NCBI GenBank assembly: GCA_002712885.1
Contig: PAUN01000021.1
Coordinates: forward strand, 1,668-45,803
Direction of reading: 5' to 3'
DNA from: Acidobacteriota bacterium
Lineage (GTDB): Bacteria > Acidobacteriota > Vicinamibacteria > Vicinamibacterales > UBA8438
DNA: 44,136 nucleotides
The translations under genes and the position numbers were made by a program. The notes under the pieces were generated by a model. It worked only from the letters and a program-made list of their open reading frames with translations. It was not told the origin of the DNA and did not search any database. Below, in pieces: positions 24,881 through 33,636 of this stretch (position 1 is the first letter of the stretch; the number at the start of each line of letters is the position of its first letter).

Positions 24881-25651
24881 CTACGGCTCACAAACTGCAG
24901 CCAGGCTCTGCACGGAGGTGACATTGAGACCGGCTGGGCCACCACCGGCCTCGTCGCGAATGAGCAACCCCTTGGTCTCGACCCGGTGCCCGAGGTAGGC
25001 CTCCGGGCTCGGGAATACATACATGAGACCGAACTCGCGGTCGCCGAGCAGGGTCGCCTGCGCCTCGGCCAACTCGTCACCGCTCGACGCGGCGGGATCA
25101 CCGGACCGTACTTCGTCACTCGCGTTCGAGAGCACCCACTGAGACGCGTCGCCGCCGAGACACCCGACAACCCGTACCAGCGCGAAGTTTGGCACAACTC
25201 CGGGTCCGTCCTCGCCTTCGACGGTCACGGTCGTGAGAACGGTGCTGGACAGCTCTTCGTCTCCGGCCGGGTATCCGTTGCGCTCCAGCACATAGCTGAT
25301 GATGTCGACGTAGGCGTCTCCGGCCAAGGCCTCTGAGGCGCCGGGCGGCATGGACTGCATCCGTTCGAACAGACGGTCCAGCGTCAAACCGGTCCAGTCC
25401 CGCACGAAGACGTCGCCGGTCAACGACCGACCCGCGCCACCGGTCAGGTCGGCCCCATGGCATCGCATGCACGTGGCTTCATACTGGGTTCGTCCACGCA
25501 CCGCCTGAGCAGTGGAATAGACACCTTCCTTGACAGTGCGCTCCTCCTGGGCCATGACCGCGGACGCCGTGCCCAGCAGCACCCCCGCCAACGCCGCAAC
25601 AAGCGTCCACACGACGCCCCCAATCATCCGCTGCGAATGTCTTTCTCTCAT
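24881..25651 (-). CDS. c-type cytochrome with an unassigned C-terminal domain
   Basis: 256 residues from ATG 25651 (in-frame GTG at 25696 would add 15). The signal/anchor helix GGVVWTLVAALAGVLLGTAS ends near VMAQEE. A cytochrome c domain follows with CMRCH (Cys61, Cys64, His65), GADLTGGAGRSLTGDVF and the distal-ligand candidate MPPGASEALAGDAYVDII. After about residue 145 comes a second domain: NFALVRVVGCLGGDASQWVL, ATLLGDREFGLMYVF, YLGHRVETKGLLI and LNVTSVQSLAAVCEP. That OB-like beta region recurs, as I recall, in acidobacterial cytochromes but has no known role. It lies between the two DUF1592 cassettes, convergent with the M3 gene, and could be their electron partner. Confidence 0.85.
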   Translation of the reverse strand: MRERHSQRMIGGVVWTLVAALAGVLLGTASAVMAQEERTVKEGVYSTAQAVRGRTQYEATCMRCHGADLTGGAGRSLTGDVFVRDWTGLTLDRLFERMQSMPPGASEALAGDAYVDIISYVLERNGYPAGDEELSSTVLTTVTVEGEDGPGVVPNFALVRVVGCLGGDASQWVLSNASDEVRSGDPAASSGDELAEAQATLLGDREFGLMYVFPSPEAYLGHRVETKGLLIRDEAGGGPAGLNVTSVQSLAAVCEP

Positions 25652-25780
25652 AGCTGCATGCGTCTCATGTCCCGGTGTCTTGTCGGGCTCACTCACCGCG
25701 CCGGGATCGTCCGCGGACGTGCTGAAGCCGTCTGGACTTCGCCTCTGTTGGTGATATGCGTGGTGAGTAAGTACCTGCGA

Positions 25781-27280
25781 TCACGACGCGCCGCGCGAGC
25801 GCAACAGGTCTGCGGTCGCCGGCGCCGCCTGCACGTTTCCGGTGCGGCCGCGAGCGACGATGGCCAGGGGCGTCTGGCCGCGACGATTTATCACCGCGAG
25901 ATCGGCGCCCCGGTCAATGAGCAGCCCGACCACGGTATCGAACCCCTTATCAACGACGTGGTGCAGGGCCGTACTGCCGTCTCCATCGACCGCGTCGAGG
26001 TCGACGCCCTGGTCGGCCACAAGCGTGACCGCAGCCAGGGTCCTCGCCTCGTCATACATCTGTGCCTGGAACGCGGGCGACTTGGCGAGCGCCCGGTCGC
26101 GCCGGTCCCACACGGCGTAACGCCAGCTCGCCCCCGACGCCAGCATGAGCGGCGTCCATCCGTTCTTCAATGGCAATCTCGCGTCAGCGCCCCCGGCCGC
26201 GAGCGCCTCCATGATCTCCACTTCCGTAAATTTCGCGGCGAGAGCGAACGGCGTCGCGCCCAGCAGATGCTCCCCGATCATCAGCACCTGGCCGTTCCGG
26301 GTCACTTTCGTGGCCAGCGTGACCTGCGCATTCGGCCGCGCGCCATGGGCCAACAACGCCTCGACCACCGCCAAATCTCCGGTCAGAGCCGCGGCATGGA
26401 GTGCGGTATAACCGGCCGCCGCCGCATCCGGGTTCGCGCCTTGTTCGAGCAGGAACATCGCGAGCGCCCCGTGGCCACTATGCGCCGCCACGACCAGCGC
26501 GCTGGCGCCATCGGGCGCACGGTCGTTCACGTCCGCCCCGGCTTCGAGGAGCAGACGAACTGACTCGACGTCCCCCTGCCTGACCGCGAACAGCAGCGAC
26601 GTGAATCCGCCAACCCGGGTCTCTTCCGCGTCGGTCCCGTAGTTGCGGCCCAGCTCGCCGTATTTGAGCTCGGACTGCAGGCGCCGACTGATCACCTGCC
26701 GTCGCTCGCGCGAGCGCGCTGCCACATCGGCGCCCTGCTCGATCAGGAGGCGCACGATGGCAGGATGCCGCTGCGCGGCGGCCCACATCAGCGCTGTTTG
26801 GTCCTCTGCCTGCTCGCGCGCGTTCACGTCGGCGCCGGCCACCAGCACGGCGCGGACGGCGGAAGCGCTGCCGGTCCGGGCGCAACTCATCAGCACCGTC
26901 TCACCCGTCCCCAGCGCCGCGTTCGGGTCGGCCCCAGCCCTCAGCAACAACTCCACCATGGCGGGGTTCGCGTTCTCGCACGCCAGGGTCAGCGGCGTAA
27001 CGCCCAGTTCGTTCGCGGTACTAGGGACGGCGCCGGCGGCCACCAGCCGTGCCGCTATCGTCTCGTTGTCGAGGTACGCGGCCCAGTGCAACGCCGTCGC
27101 ACCATCGGCCTGGGTGGCATTCACGTCGGTGTCCGCCAGCCGCGCCTCCACCGCCTCAGATCGCTCGGTCCTGACCGCATCGATCAGACGCAGATCCGGT
27201 GTCTGCGCGGAGAACCCTACCCCGCTGGCGACTACGATCATGACGCAGCCGGAAACGCTCGCAGCACGGCGACAGGACAT
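25781..27280 (-). CDS. exported ankyrin-repeat protein, cassette B
   Basis: About 499 residues from ATG 27280; GTG at 27301, overlapping the DUF1552 stop, is an alternative that adds seven. Signal peptide SCRRAASVSGCVMIVVASGV, cleaved near FSAQ. Ankyrin units follow the same order as cassette A: DGATALHWAAYLDNETIAAR, LGVTPLTLACENANPAMVEL, GETVLMSCARTGSASAVRAV, DQTALMWAAAQRHPAIVRLL, GFTSLLFAVRQGDVESVRLL, DGASALVVAAHSGHGALAMF, GYTALHAAALTGDLAVVEAL, LGATPFALAAKFTEVEIMEA, NGWTPLMLASGASWRYAV, GSTALHHVVDKGFDTVVGLL. A basic insert (RERRQVISRRLQSELKYGEL) after repeat 4 and an acidic/aromatic insert near repeat 9 differ from cassette A. Last gene of cassette B. Confidence 0.88.
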   Translation of the reverse strand: MSCRRAASVSGCVMIVVASGVGFSAQTPDLRLIDAVRTERSEAVEARLADTDVNATQADGATALHWAAYLDNETIAARLVAAGAVPSTANELGVTPLTLACENANPAMVELLLRAGADPNAALGTGETVLMSCARTGSASAVRAVLVAGADVNAREQAEDQTALMWAAAQRHPAIVRLLIEQGADVAARSRERRQVISRRLQSELKYGELGRNYGTDAEETRVGGFTSLLFAVRQGDVESVRLLLEAGADVNDRAPDGASALVVAAHSGHGALAMFLLEQGANPDAAAAGYTALHAAALTGDLAVVEALLAHGARPNAQVTLATKVTRNGQVLMIGEHLLGATPFALAAKFTEVEIMEALAAGGADARLPLKNGWTPLMLASGASWRYAVWDRRDRALAKSPAFQAQMYDEARTLAAVTLVADQGVDLDAVDGDGSTALHHVVDKGFDTVVGLLIDRGADLAVINRRGQTPLAIVARGRTGNVQAAPATADLLRSRGAS

Positions 27281-27300
27281 GAGCGACCCGTATGGAAGCA

Positions 27301-28659
27301 CTAGATCTCAGACAGCCGGTCCGCACCTGGTCCGCCCAGTAGGGTGGGCAGAGGACCTGTACTGTCACCGATCCGCTCGACCGGCGCCCCGAGCTTGTCG
27401 AGCAGCGTGACGTGGAGATTGGCAAGCGGCGTGCGGTCGCGTTCATCGAACGACACATGCCGTCCACCACGCAGGGTTCCCGCCCCGCCGCCGAGCAGCA
27501 CGATCGGCAGGTTGTAGGGCGAGTGGGCGTTGCTGTCGCTCATACCGGCGCCGTACATCAGCACCATGTGGTCGAGCAGCGAGCCGTCACCGTCCGGGGT
27601 CGCGCGCAGCTTCTCGACAAACGCGGCGAACAGACCCACATGATAGCGGTTGATTTTCGTGAGCTTCGCCAGCGCGTCTGACACGCCCCGGTGGTGCGAC
27701 AGCGGGTGGTGAGCGTCCGGCACACCGATTTCCGGATAGGTCCGACCGCTCAACTCGTGACCGCTCATGAAGGTCGTCACCCGGGTGCGGTCCGTCTGGT
27801 GAGCCAGCACCTGCAAGTCGTACATGAGACTCGCGTGGTCGGCGAAGTCGGCCGGTACACCCATCGGACGCTCAACGAGCGGCACCTCCCGATCGCCCTG
27901 CTCCTCGGCCACTTCGATCCGGCGCTCAACGTCGCGCACGGCGTCTAGATAGGCGCCAAGCTTACGCTGGTCGCCCGCACCGAGCGCACCCTGGAGACGG
28001 GCCACGTCAGCGCTGATGGAATCGAGAATACTGCGCTGCTCGCGCCGACGCGCCTCACGCGCCGCCGGGTCCGTGGTGTCGTTGTCGCCGAAGAGCCGCT
28101 CGAAGACCGCCCGCGGGTTGTGCTCCATCGGCAGCGGGGTCGACGAATCGCGCCACGAGATGGTGTAGGAGAAAGCGCAGCTGAAACCTCCGCTGTCGCA
28201 CGATCCCGCGAAGTTGGCCCCCTCCAGGCCGAGTTCCAGTGACGCCAGCGGCGTATGACGGCCCAGATCCCGCGCCGCGATCTGATCCATGGATACCGCC
28301 TCAGGATTCCAGGCGCCGGGGTGCACGTCGGTCAGGAACCGGGTAGCCGCGCGTGAATGGGTCCCCCCACGCGTGCCTGGCGGTGGCGTGCAATTGAGTC
28401 CGGACACCACCAGCATCTGGTCCTGGAACGGAGCCAGCGGCTCCAAGATAGGGGTCAGCTCGAATCCGGTCCCGACGGTGCCCGGGGTCCAGTTCTGCAT
28501 CACCATCCCGTTGGGCACATAGACCGCACCGAAACGGACCGTCGGGCTCGCGGCGGTCAAGGCCGGCACCATACTATCCAGGAACGGCAACGCCACCGTC
28601 GCGCCCAGCCCACGAAGCAACATGCGCCGAGAAATCGCGCGTTTGGTGATCACACTCAT
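27301..28659 (-). CDS. DUF1552 Tat-exported protein, cassette B
   Basis: 452 residues; twin-arginine signal ISRRMLLRGLGATVALPFLD. The DUF1552 landmarks align with the cassette A protein: FGAVYVPNGMVMQNWTPG, FQDQMLVVSGLNCTPPPGTR, THSRAATRFLTDVHP, SLELGLEGANFAGSCDSGGF, FSYTISWRDSSTPLPMEHNP, FERLFGDNDTTDPAAREARR, ERRIEVAEEQGDREVPLVER, LMYDLQVLAHQTDRTRVTTF, HHPLSHHRGVSDALAKLTKI and GGRHVSFDERDRTPLANLHV. Overlaps the upstream DUF1592 gene (ATGA) and nearly abuts the ankyrin gene, so all three are likely one transcript. Function unknown, as for its homologue. Confidence 0.9.
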   Translation of the reverse strand: MSVITKRAISRRMLLRGLGATVALPFLDSMVPALTAASPTVRFGAVYVPNGMVMQNWTPGTVGTGFELTPILEPLAPFQDQMLVVSGLNCTPPPGTRGGTHSRAATRFLTDVHPGAWNPEAVSMDQIAARDLGRHTPLASLELGLEGANFAGSCDSGGFSCAFSYTISWRDSSTPLPMEHNPRAVFERLFGDNDTTDPAAREARRREQRSILDSISADVARLQGALGAGDQRKLGAYLDAVRDVERRIEVAEEQGDREVPLVERPMGVPADFADHASLMYDLQVLAHQTDRTRVTTFMSGHELSGRTYPEIGVPDAHHPLSHHRGVSDALAKLTKINRYHVGLFAAFVEKLRATPDGDGSLLDHMVLMYGAGMSDSNAHSPYNLPIVLLGGGAGTLRGGRHVSFDERDRTPLANLHVTLLDKLGAPVERIGDSTGPLPTLLGGPGADRLSEI

Positions 28660-31142
28660 GACTCAGATCTCCTCATCTGGAACGGGACGCTCTCGACAAC
28701 ACCGAGAATTATCGACGACCACCGATAGTCATCAGCGGCGTCCGTGACGATCTTTCGGATGGCCGGCTGGTCGGCCGCGGCCATCCGCCGCCCGACCGCA
28801 TACGTCAGCAGCTTCTCGGTGACAGTTCGCACAAAGCTCGTCTCGTAGGACAACACCGCCCGGCGCAACGCCGCGGGACCATCGACGTCAGTGCCGTCGG
28901 CCAGGGAGCCGACGGTATCGACCGGGGCGCCATCTGCATCGGTAGCTCGCCACCGTCCGATGGCATCGAAGTGCTCCAGCGCGAAGCCGGGCGGGTCCAT
29001 CATTCTGTGGCACGAGGCGCAAGCGGGGTTCGCCCGATGCAACTCCAACCGCTCACGAACCGATTTCGGCTGGGCCGCGCCATCATTATCCGCGAGCGCG
29101 GGCACATCGTCCGGCGGGTCGGGGGGCGGCATGCCAAGCAGATTGTCCAGCACCCACTTCCCTCGCAGCACCGGCGAGGTGCGGGTCGGATATGCGGTCA
29201 GGGTCAACAGGCTCGCCTGCCCCAACAGCCCGCCGCGGTCGTCATCGACTTCCACGCGCCGAAACCGCTCGCCATACACGCCTGCGATCCCATAGTGCCG
29301 TGCGAGCCGCTCATTCACGAACGTGTGGTTGGCGCTCAACAACTCCGGCAGTCCACGGTCTTCGCGGATGGCGTGGTCGAGAAACAGGACCGTCTCCCGC
29401 TCCATGTCCGCGCGAAGGTTCTCGTCGAACTCGTAGAAGACGTCCACGTCCGGCACCACCCCACGGATGCGACCAAGCTGAAGCCACTGGGTGGCGAAGT
29501 TGTCGACCAGGGCACGGGCCTTGGGATGAGCCAGCATCCGACGCACCTGCCGCTCGCGCTCGGCCGACTGGCTCAGTCGACCGGCTTCGGCGGCCGCGAG
29601 CAATGGCTCGTCGGGAATGTCGCTCCATAAGAACATGGAGAGACGCGACGCCAGTTCGAGATCGCTGAGCCCATACGCTGCCCCAGCCGCGATGTCGACC
29701 GGGTCCCGCTCAACCCGAAACAGAAACTCGGGCGCGACGAGCAGCCGTTCGATCGCCTTCTGAATACCGGTCTCGAACCCGACCATGTCGCGACCGGTCT
29801 CATAGAAAGGTCGCAGCGTCGCCAGATCAGTTTCGGTGACGGGCCGGCGATACGCCCGTCGCGCCAGCGTGGAGAGGATGCGCATGGCGCACTGGTCTGT
29901 CGCGTCCGTTTCGCTGTCCCGGTCCGCGGCATCAACCGCCGACGTCGCTGGGTGGCAGGTGAAAACTTGTCTTCGACTGGGCGTATCCCCTGCCCCGGTC
30001 GCGTCGTACGGACCGGCCACGTCTACCCGCTCGACCGCGGCGTTGCCGTCGTAGAACCCCAGCCCACTGAGCGAAAACCCTGACAGTCGCCGCTCCAGAA
30101 TCCCCGTGGCCTCGGTTCTCGCCGCGACGAACGACACGCCGAGCCAATGCGTTCCCGCCGTGGCCGGAAACCGGACCTTCAGGCCGGCGTCGGCGTCAAT
30201 CGACACGAACTGTTCCCAGTCGGGGTCCCCGCGAATCGTCCCGAAGAAACTGTAGGCGGATGGGTAGCCAACCCGGTCCGCGTCACCCACCGTGAACCGT
30301 TTCACCAGCCGCCCATCGAGACGCACCTCGATCTGCTGCTCCGTCCCCATCCCGACGATGTAGTCGTAAATCATCCGACGCAGCCGCACCTTCACCTCAT
30401 ACTCGCCGTCGAGCGGGAAGTGATGCCGAATGGCCAGCCCACCACGCGACCCGAACGGCAGGCGGTCACTCATCCGGTCGTCCTGGTAGAGCAACCGGGG
30501 CGTGTCGTAGGTCGCCACCGCAAACCCGGGCCCGATGGTGGCATCACCCACCGCCATTCGGCTGATCCGGTTCGCCGCCGACAGATAGCGGTCGAAGAGG
30601 GCGGGCGACACGGACAAGACCTCGCCGTTGGTGCCGAATCCCTGCTGGTCGACGTCATCCGGAGGAAACAGCAGCCAGCGCTCGTCGACATCCACGTCCA
30701 ACAGGCTACTGATGGCGTTGCGGTACTCGGCGGCCGTGAGGCGTCGGATCGGCGGACGACCCGGGTCCGGTTGCGCGACTCCGGCGTGGTCGAGTGCCGC
30801 TTCCAGGCGCGTCACGAAACGCTCGTGCGAAACCGGGTCAGGGCGACGGCTGCCGACGGGCGGCATCATGCCGAGTCGCAGCTTACGGACCATCTGCTCC
30901 CAGACCTCGGCGTCCGCACTGACGTCGGTGGCGTCCAGATGCTCGAACGACACCGGCGCCGCCCCCTGCGCGACTCGACGATCGTTGTGACAACCGAGGC
31001 AGTACGTGTCGACCAGCGCGCGGTGAGAATCAGCGTGAGGCGTCCCGGTATCGGGCGCCTGGCGAGCGGAGGCGGACACCTGGAGCAGCAGTGCGGCACT
31101 CGCCGCCACTGCGCCAACTCGCCGCGCCAGCCGTTTCGACAT
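28656..31142 (-). CDS. DUF1592-family cytochrome-like protein, cassette B
   Basis: About 828 residues from ATG 31142 (GGAG four bases upstream); the longer frame to 31262 lacks a signal peptide at its start. Signal KRLARRVGAVAASAALLLQV, then cytochrome motif CLGCH (Cys48, Cys51, His52), DUF1587 (IRRLTAAEYRNAISSLLDVD), a beta-rich centre, DUF1595 (ARRAYRRPVTETDLATLRPF), DUF1592 (APEFLFRVERDPVDIAAGAA, SDLELASRLSMFLWSDIPDE), DUF1588 with CASCH at 708-712 (HRMMDPPGFALEHFDAIGRW) and DUF1585 (VTEKLLTYAVGRRMAAADQP). Same architecture as the cassette A protein with about 30 extra residues. First gene of the inverted cassette B. Confidence 0.9.
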   Translation of the reverse strand: MSKRLARRVGAVAASAALLLQVSASARQAPDTGTPHADSHRALVDTYCLGCHNDRRVAQGAAPVSFEHLDATDVSADAEVWEQMVRKLRLGMMPPVGSRRPDPVSHERFVTRLEAALDHAGVAQPDPGRPPIRRLTAAEYRNAISSLLDVDVDERWLLFPPDDVDQQGFGTNGEVLSVSPALFDRYLSAANRISRMAVGDATIGPGFAVATYDTPRLLYQDDRMSDRLPFGSRGGLAIRHHFPLDGEYEVKVRLRRMIYDYIVGMGTEQQIEVRLDGRLVKRFTVGDADRVGYPSAYSFFGTIRGDPDWEQFVSIDADAGLKVRFPATAGTHWLGVSFVAARTEATGILERRLSGFSLSGLGFYDGNAAVERVDVAGPYDATGAGDTPSRRQVFTCHPATSAVDAADRDSETDATDQCAMRILSTLARRAYRRPVTETDLATLRPFYETGRDMVGFETGIQKAIERLLVAPEFLFRVERDPVDIAAGAAYGLSDLELASRLSMFLWSDIPDEPLLAAAEAGRLSQSAERERQVRRMLAHPKARALVDNFATQWLQLGRIRGVVPDVDVFYEFDENLRADMERETVLFLDHAIREDRGLPELLSANHTFVNERLARHYGIAGVYGERFRRVEVDDDRGGLLGQASLLTLTAYPTRTSPVLRGKWVLDNLLGMPPPDPPDDVPALADNDGAAQPKSVRERLELHRANPACASCHRMMDPPGFALEHFDAIGRWRATDADGAPVDTVGSLADGTDVDGPAALRRAVLSYETSFVRTVTEKLLTYAVGRRMAAADQPAIRKIVTDAADDYRWSSIILGVVESVPFQMRRSES

Positions 31143-31283
31143 AGATCTCCAACGGGCAACCCGGCGGGCCGGTACCCAGTTTTTGGACGATGCCACAACT
31201 GTAGTGGCGCGCGTCAGGTAAATCAATACCGAGCGCTCGCCATCGCCCCTTCTGGACGTCAAGAAGTAAAGTGAGTATTGACC

Positions 31284-31382
31284 TTACCGTCGCTCTTCCC
31301 GCTCCTGTTCCTGGATGTACGTGCGGTAGTGGACGTGGTCCCAGGCCGATGCCTTGTCCGTTTCCACGTTCTGCAGCTCGTG
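31284..31382 (-). pseudogene. 32-codon C-terminal scrap, unknown product
   Basis: Upstream of cassette B, a minus-strand frame reads HELQNVETDKASAWDHVHYR then TYIQEQEREERR and a TAA at 31284-31286, with a stop (TAG) immediately before. The charged, helix-like tail looks like a real protein end but lacks a start. It may be the remnant of a lost gene, or chance. The rest of 31143-31424 shows no gene. Confidence 0.2.
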
Positions 31383-31424
31383 CTAAGGTGACTGGCAGAC
31401 CCGCTGCTTCGCTGGAGGTGTACC

Positions 31425-32579
31425 GTGACTGACCGCCGTCCGCCAATCGCCTGGGCAGGCCTCGCAGCACTTTCGCTGGTTACCCTGGCCTGCGCCGCCC
31501 CCCCACAACCGGCGACGGACACGGCAGCCGCCCCCGTCGCCACGAGCCCCGGAGACCCGGGAGACGCCACGGCCTTCCGCTTCGACGCCACCTGGCCGAA
31601 ACCGCTGCCCGACAACTGGACGCTCGGCAACGTGGTCGGGGTGGCGGTCGACGCCCGAGACGACATCTGGGTCATTCACCGCCCCGGCAGTCTGACGGCG
31701 GAGGAAGCGGGCGCAGCCGCCGACCCGCCGTTGGCCGAGTGTTGTCGCGCGGCACCGCCGGTCATCGAGTTCAATCAGGACGGCGACGTCGTGCAGGCCT
31801 GGGGCGGACCGGGCGAGGGCTACGAGTGGCCCGAGGCGGAACACGGCATTTTCGTCGATCACCTGGACAACGTGTGGATCGGGGGCAGCGGCGGAAACGA
31901 CGCCCAGATCCTGAAGTTCACCCAGGCGGGTGACTTTCTTCTGCAGATCGGCCGGCAGGGGCAAGGCCAGGGGAGCAACGACCTGGAGAGCTTTGGCCAA
32001 CCGGCGGAGATCGACGTCGACCCCGAGACCAACGAGGTATTCATCGCCGACGGCTACGGGAATCGGCGAGTGGCCGTCTTCGACGGGGGCACCGGCGAAT
32101 ACAAGCGGCATTGGGGCGCCTATGGCAACACCCCGACGGATGACGCCTACACCTACGACCCGGACGCCCCGCCGTCGCAACAGTTCGGCCGCCCCGTACA
32201 CTGCGCGACCATCGCCCGCGATGGACTGGTCTACGTCTGCGACCGCGTCAACGACCGGATTCAGGTGTTCCAGAAGGACGGCACCTACGTGGACGAGGTG
32301 GTTATCTCCGGTCGCACCCGTGGGTTCGGGTCGGCGTTCGACGTCGACTTCTCGCGAGACGCCGAGCAGCGGTATCTGTACAACATCGACGGCATGAACC
32401 AGAAGGTGTGGCTGCTGAATCGGACCACTCTGGAGGTTCTCGGGTCGTTCGGTTTCGGTGGACATGTCGCCGGTGGATTTACGGCGGCGCACAGCCTGGC
32501 GGTCGATTCCAGCGGAAACATCTACGTTGGGGAAACACTGGAAGGCAAGCGCGTACAGCGGTTCGTACTGAACCCGTGA
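31425..32579 (+). CDS. NHL-repeat beta-propeller lipoprotein
   Basis: 384 residues from GTG 31425, with GGAGGTG 5 bases upstream. Lipoprotein signal IAWAGLAALSLVTLACAAPP with the lipidated Cys near residue 23, then a Pro/Ala/Thr linker, then a propeller of NHL-type repeats: NVVGVAVDARDDIWVIHRPG, EHGIFVDHLDNVWIGGSGGN, GQPAEIDVDPETNEVFIADG, YGNRRVAVFDGGTGEYKRHW, GLVYVCDRVNDRIQVFQKDG, AHSLAVDSSGNIYVGETLEG. It resembles the peptidyl-hydroxyglycine amidating-lyase propeller, but a catalytic claim is not justified. It heads a plus-strand operon with a CHEGN protein, a quinoprotein and a DUF3179 protein. A Cys pair at EC-CR (residues about 105-106) is notable. Confidence 0.82.
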   Translation: MTDRRPPIAWAGLAALSLVTLACAAPPQPATDTAAAPVATSPGDPGDATAFRFDATWPKPLPDNWTLGNVVGVAVDARDDIWVIHRPGSLTAEEAGAAADPPLAECCRAAPPVIEFNQDGDVVQAWGGPGEGYEWPEAEHGIFVDHLDNVWIGGSGGNDAQILKFTQAGDFLLQIGRQGQGQGSNDLESFGQPAEIDVDPETNEVFIADGYGNRRVAVFDGGTGEYKRHWGAYGNTPTDDAYTYDPDAPPSQQFGRPVHCATIARDGLVYVCDRVNDRIQVFQKDGTYVDEVVISGRTRGFGSAFDVDFSRDAEQRYLYNIDGMNQKVWLLNRTTLEVLGSFGFGGHVAGGFTAAHSLAVDSSGNIYVGETLEGKRVQRFVLNP

Positions 32580-32637
32580 ACCTGATGGGGACGCCATTCC
32601 TTACGCCCGCTTCTCGCCCTTTGATTGAGGTGCCTGT

Positions 32638-33636
32638 GTGACCAGTCGACCCCATCGTCACGTCGTACTCAGGCTCGCGGCCTGCGGACTCGCCCTCGCA
32701 TCGCCACTCGCGGCGCTGGCACAACCGACTCAAGCCGGCTGGGCAGCACCACGCACACCCTGGGGCGAGCCTGACCTGCAGGGGCTCTGGACGAACGCCA
32801 CGCTGACGCCGGTCGAGCGACCCGACGCCATGGCCGACAAGACCGTATTGACAGCGGAAGAGGCGGCCGCCTTCGAGACCCGGTCGGCGGAAAGCCGCGC
32901 GGCGTCGGACACGTTTATTCCAGGCAACGTCGGCGCGTACAACCAGTTCTGGATGGACGGCGGAAAGAACGTGACCGGCGATCGCCGTACGGCGCTGATC
33001 GTGGATCCGTCGAACGGCAGGATCCCCTGGACACCGGCGGGGCGTCAGCGACTGGCGTCCGACTCGGCACGATACGGCGTGGGACCGTTCAACACCTACG
33101 ACGACGCCGACACGGGCGAGCGGTGTCTCACGGACGGGCTCCCATTTGTGCCGCTGCAGGGTTACAACATGAACTACCACATCCTGCAGTCGCCGGGATG
33201 GGTGGTGATGCTCAACGAGATGTTCCACGAGTATCGCCTGATCCCGGTGGATGGGCGGGACCATGTGCCGCCGCACGTAGGTCAGATGCTGGGTGACGCG
33301 CGTGGCCGGTGGGAAGGCGACACGTTGGTCGTCGAGACCACCAGGTTCTCGGACAAGAGCGACTTTCTGTGGCGGGCGACCTGGCGCGCGGCGCGCCCCA
33401 GCTTGCATCTGGTCGAACGGTTCACCCGTCTCGATGACGAGACGATCGACTATCAGTTCACGATGACGGACCCCGACATGTTCACGCGACCGTGGACCGC
33501 CGCGGTGCCGATGACCACCAACCAAGCGGCCCGGGGAGTCACGACGGGGCCGATGTATGAGTACGCGTGCCACGAGGGCAACTACGGCCTGCTCAACATC
33601 ATGCGGGGCGCACGCACCGAAGAACTCGACAGATGA
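32638..33636 (+). CDS. secreted CHEGN-family protein, paralog 3
   Basis: 332 residues from GTG 32638 (GAGG 8 bases upstream). Signal peptide (HVVLRLAACGLALASPLAAL, cleaved near LAQP). Family landmarks: EPDLQGLWTNATLTPVERP, VLTAEEAAAFETRSAE, RRTALIVDPSNGRIPWTPAG, the Cys in GERCLTDGLPFVPLQ, NYHILQSPGWVVMLNEMFHE, RGRWEGDTLVVETTRF, LHLVERFTRLDDETIDYQFT and YEYACHEGNYGLLNIMRGAR. Its stop overlaps the PQQ dehydrogenase start by ATGA, the strongest evidence in the window that this family works with quinoproteins. Function otherwise unknown. Confidence 0.82.
   Translation: MTSRPHRHVVLRLAACGLALASPLAALAQPTQAGWAAPRTPWGEPDLQGLWTNATLTPVERPDAMADKTVLTAEEAAAFETRSAESRAASDTFIPGNVGAYNQFWMDGGKNVTGDRRTALIVDPSNGRIPWTPAGRQRLASDSARYGVGPFNTYDDADTGERCLTDGLPFVPLQGYNMNYHILQSPGWVVMLNEMFHEYRLIPVDGRDHVPPHVGQMLGDARGRWEGDTLVVETTRFSDKSDFLWRATWRAARPSLHLVERFTRLDDETIDYQFTMTDPDMFTRPWTAAVPMTTNQAARGVTTGPMYEYACHEGNYGLLNIMRGARTEELDR

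Noticed and set aside
25457-26563. Long plus-strand frame opposite the cytochrome and ankyrin genes
   Set aside because: Runs across two clear genes and their spacer; Arg/His-rich translation typical of a GC-rich shadow.
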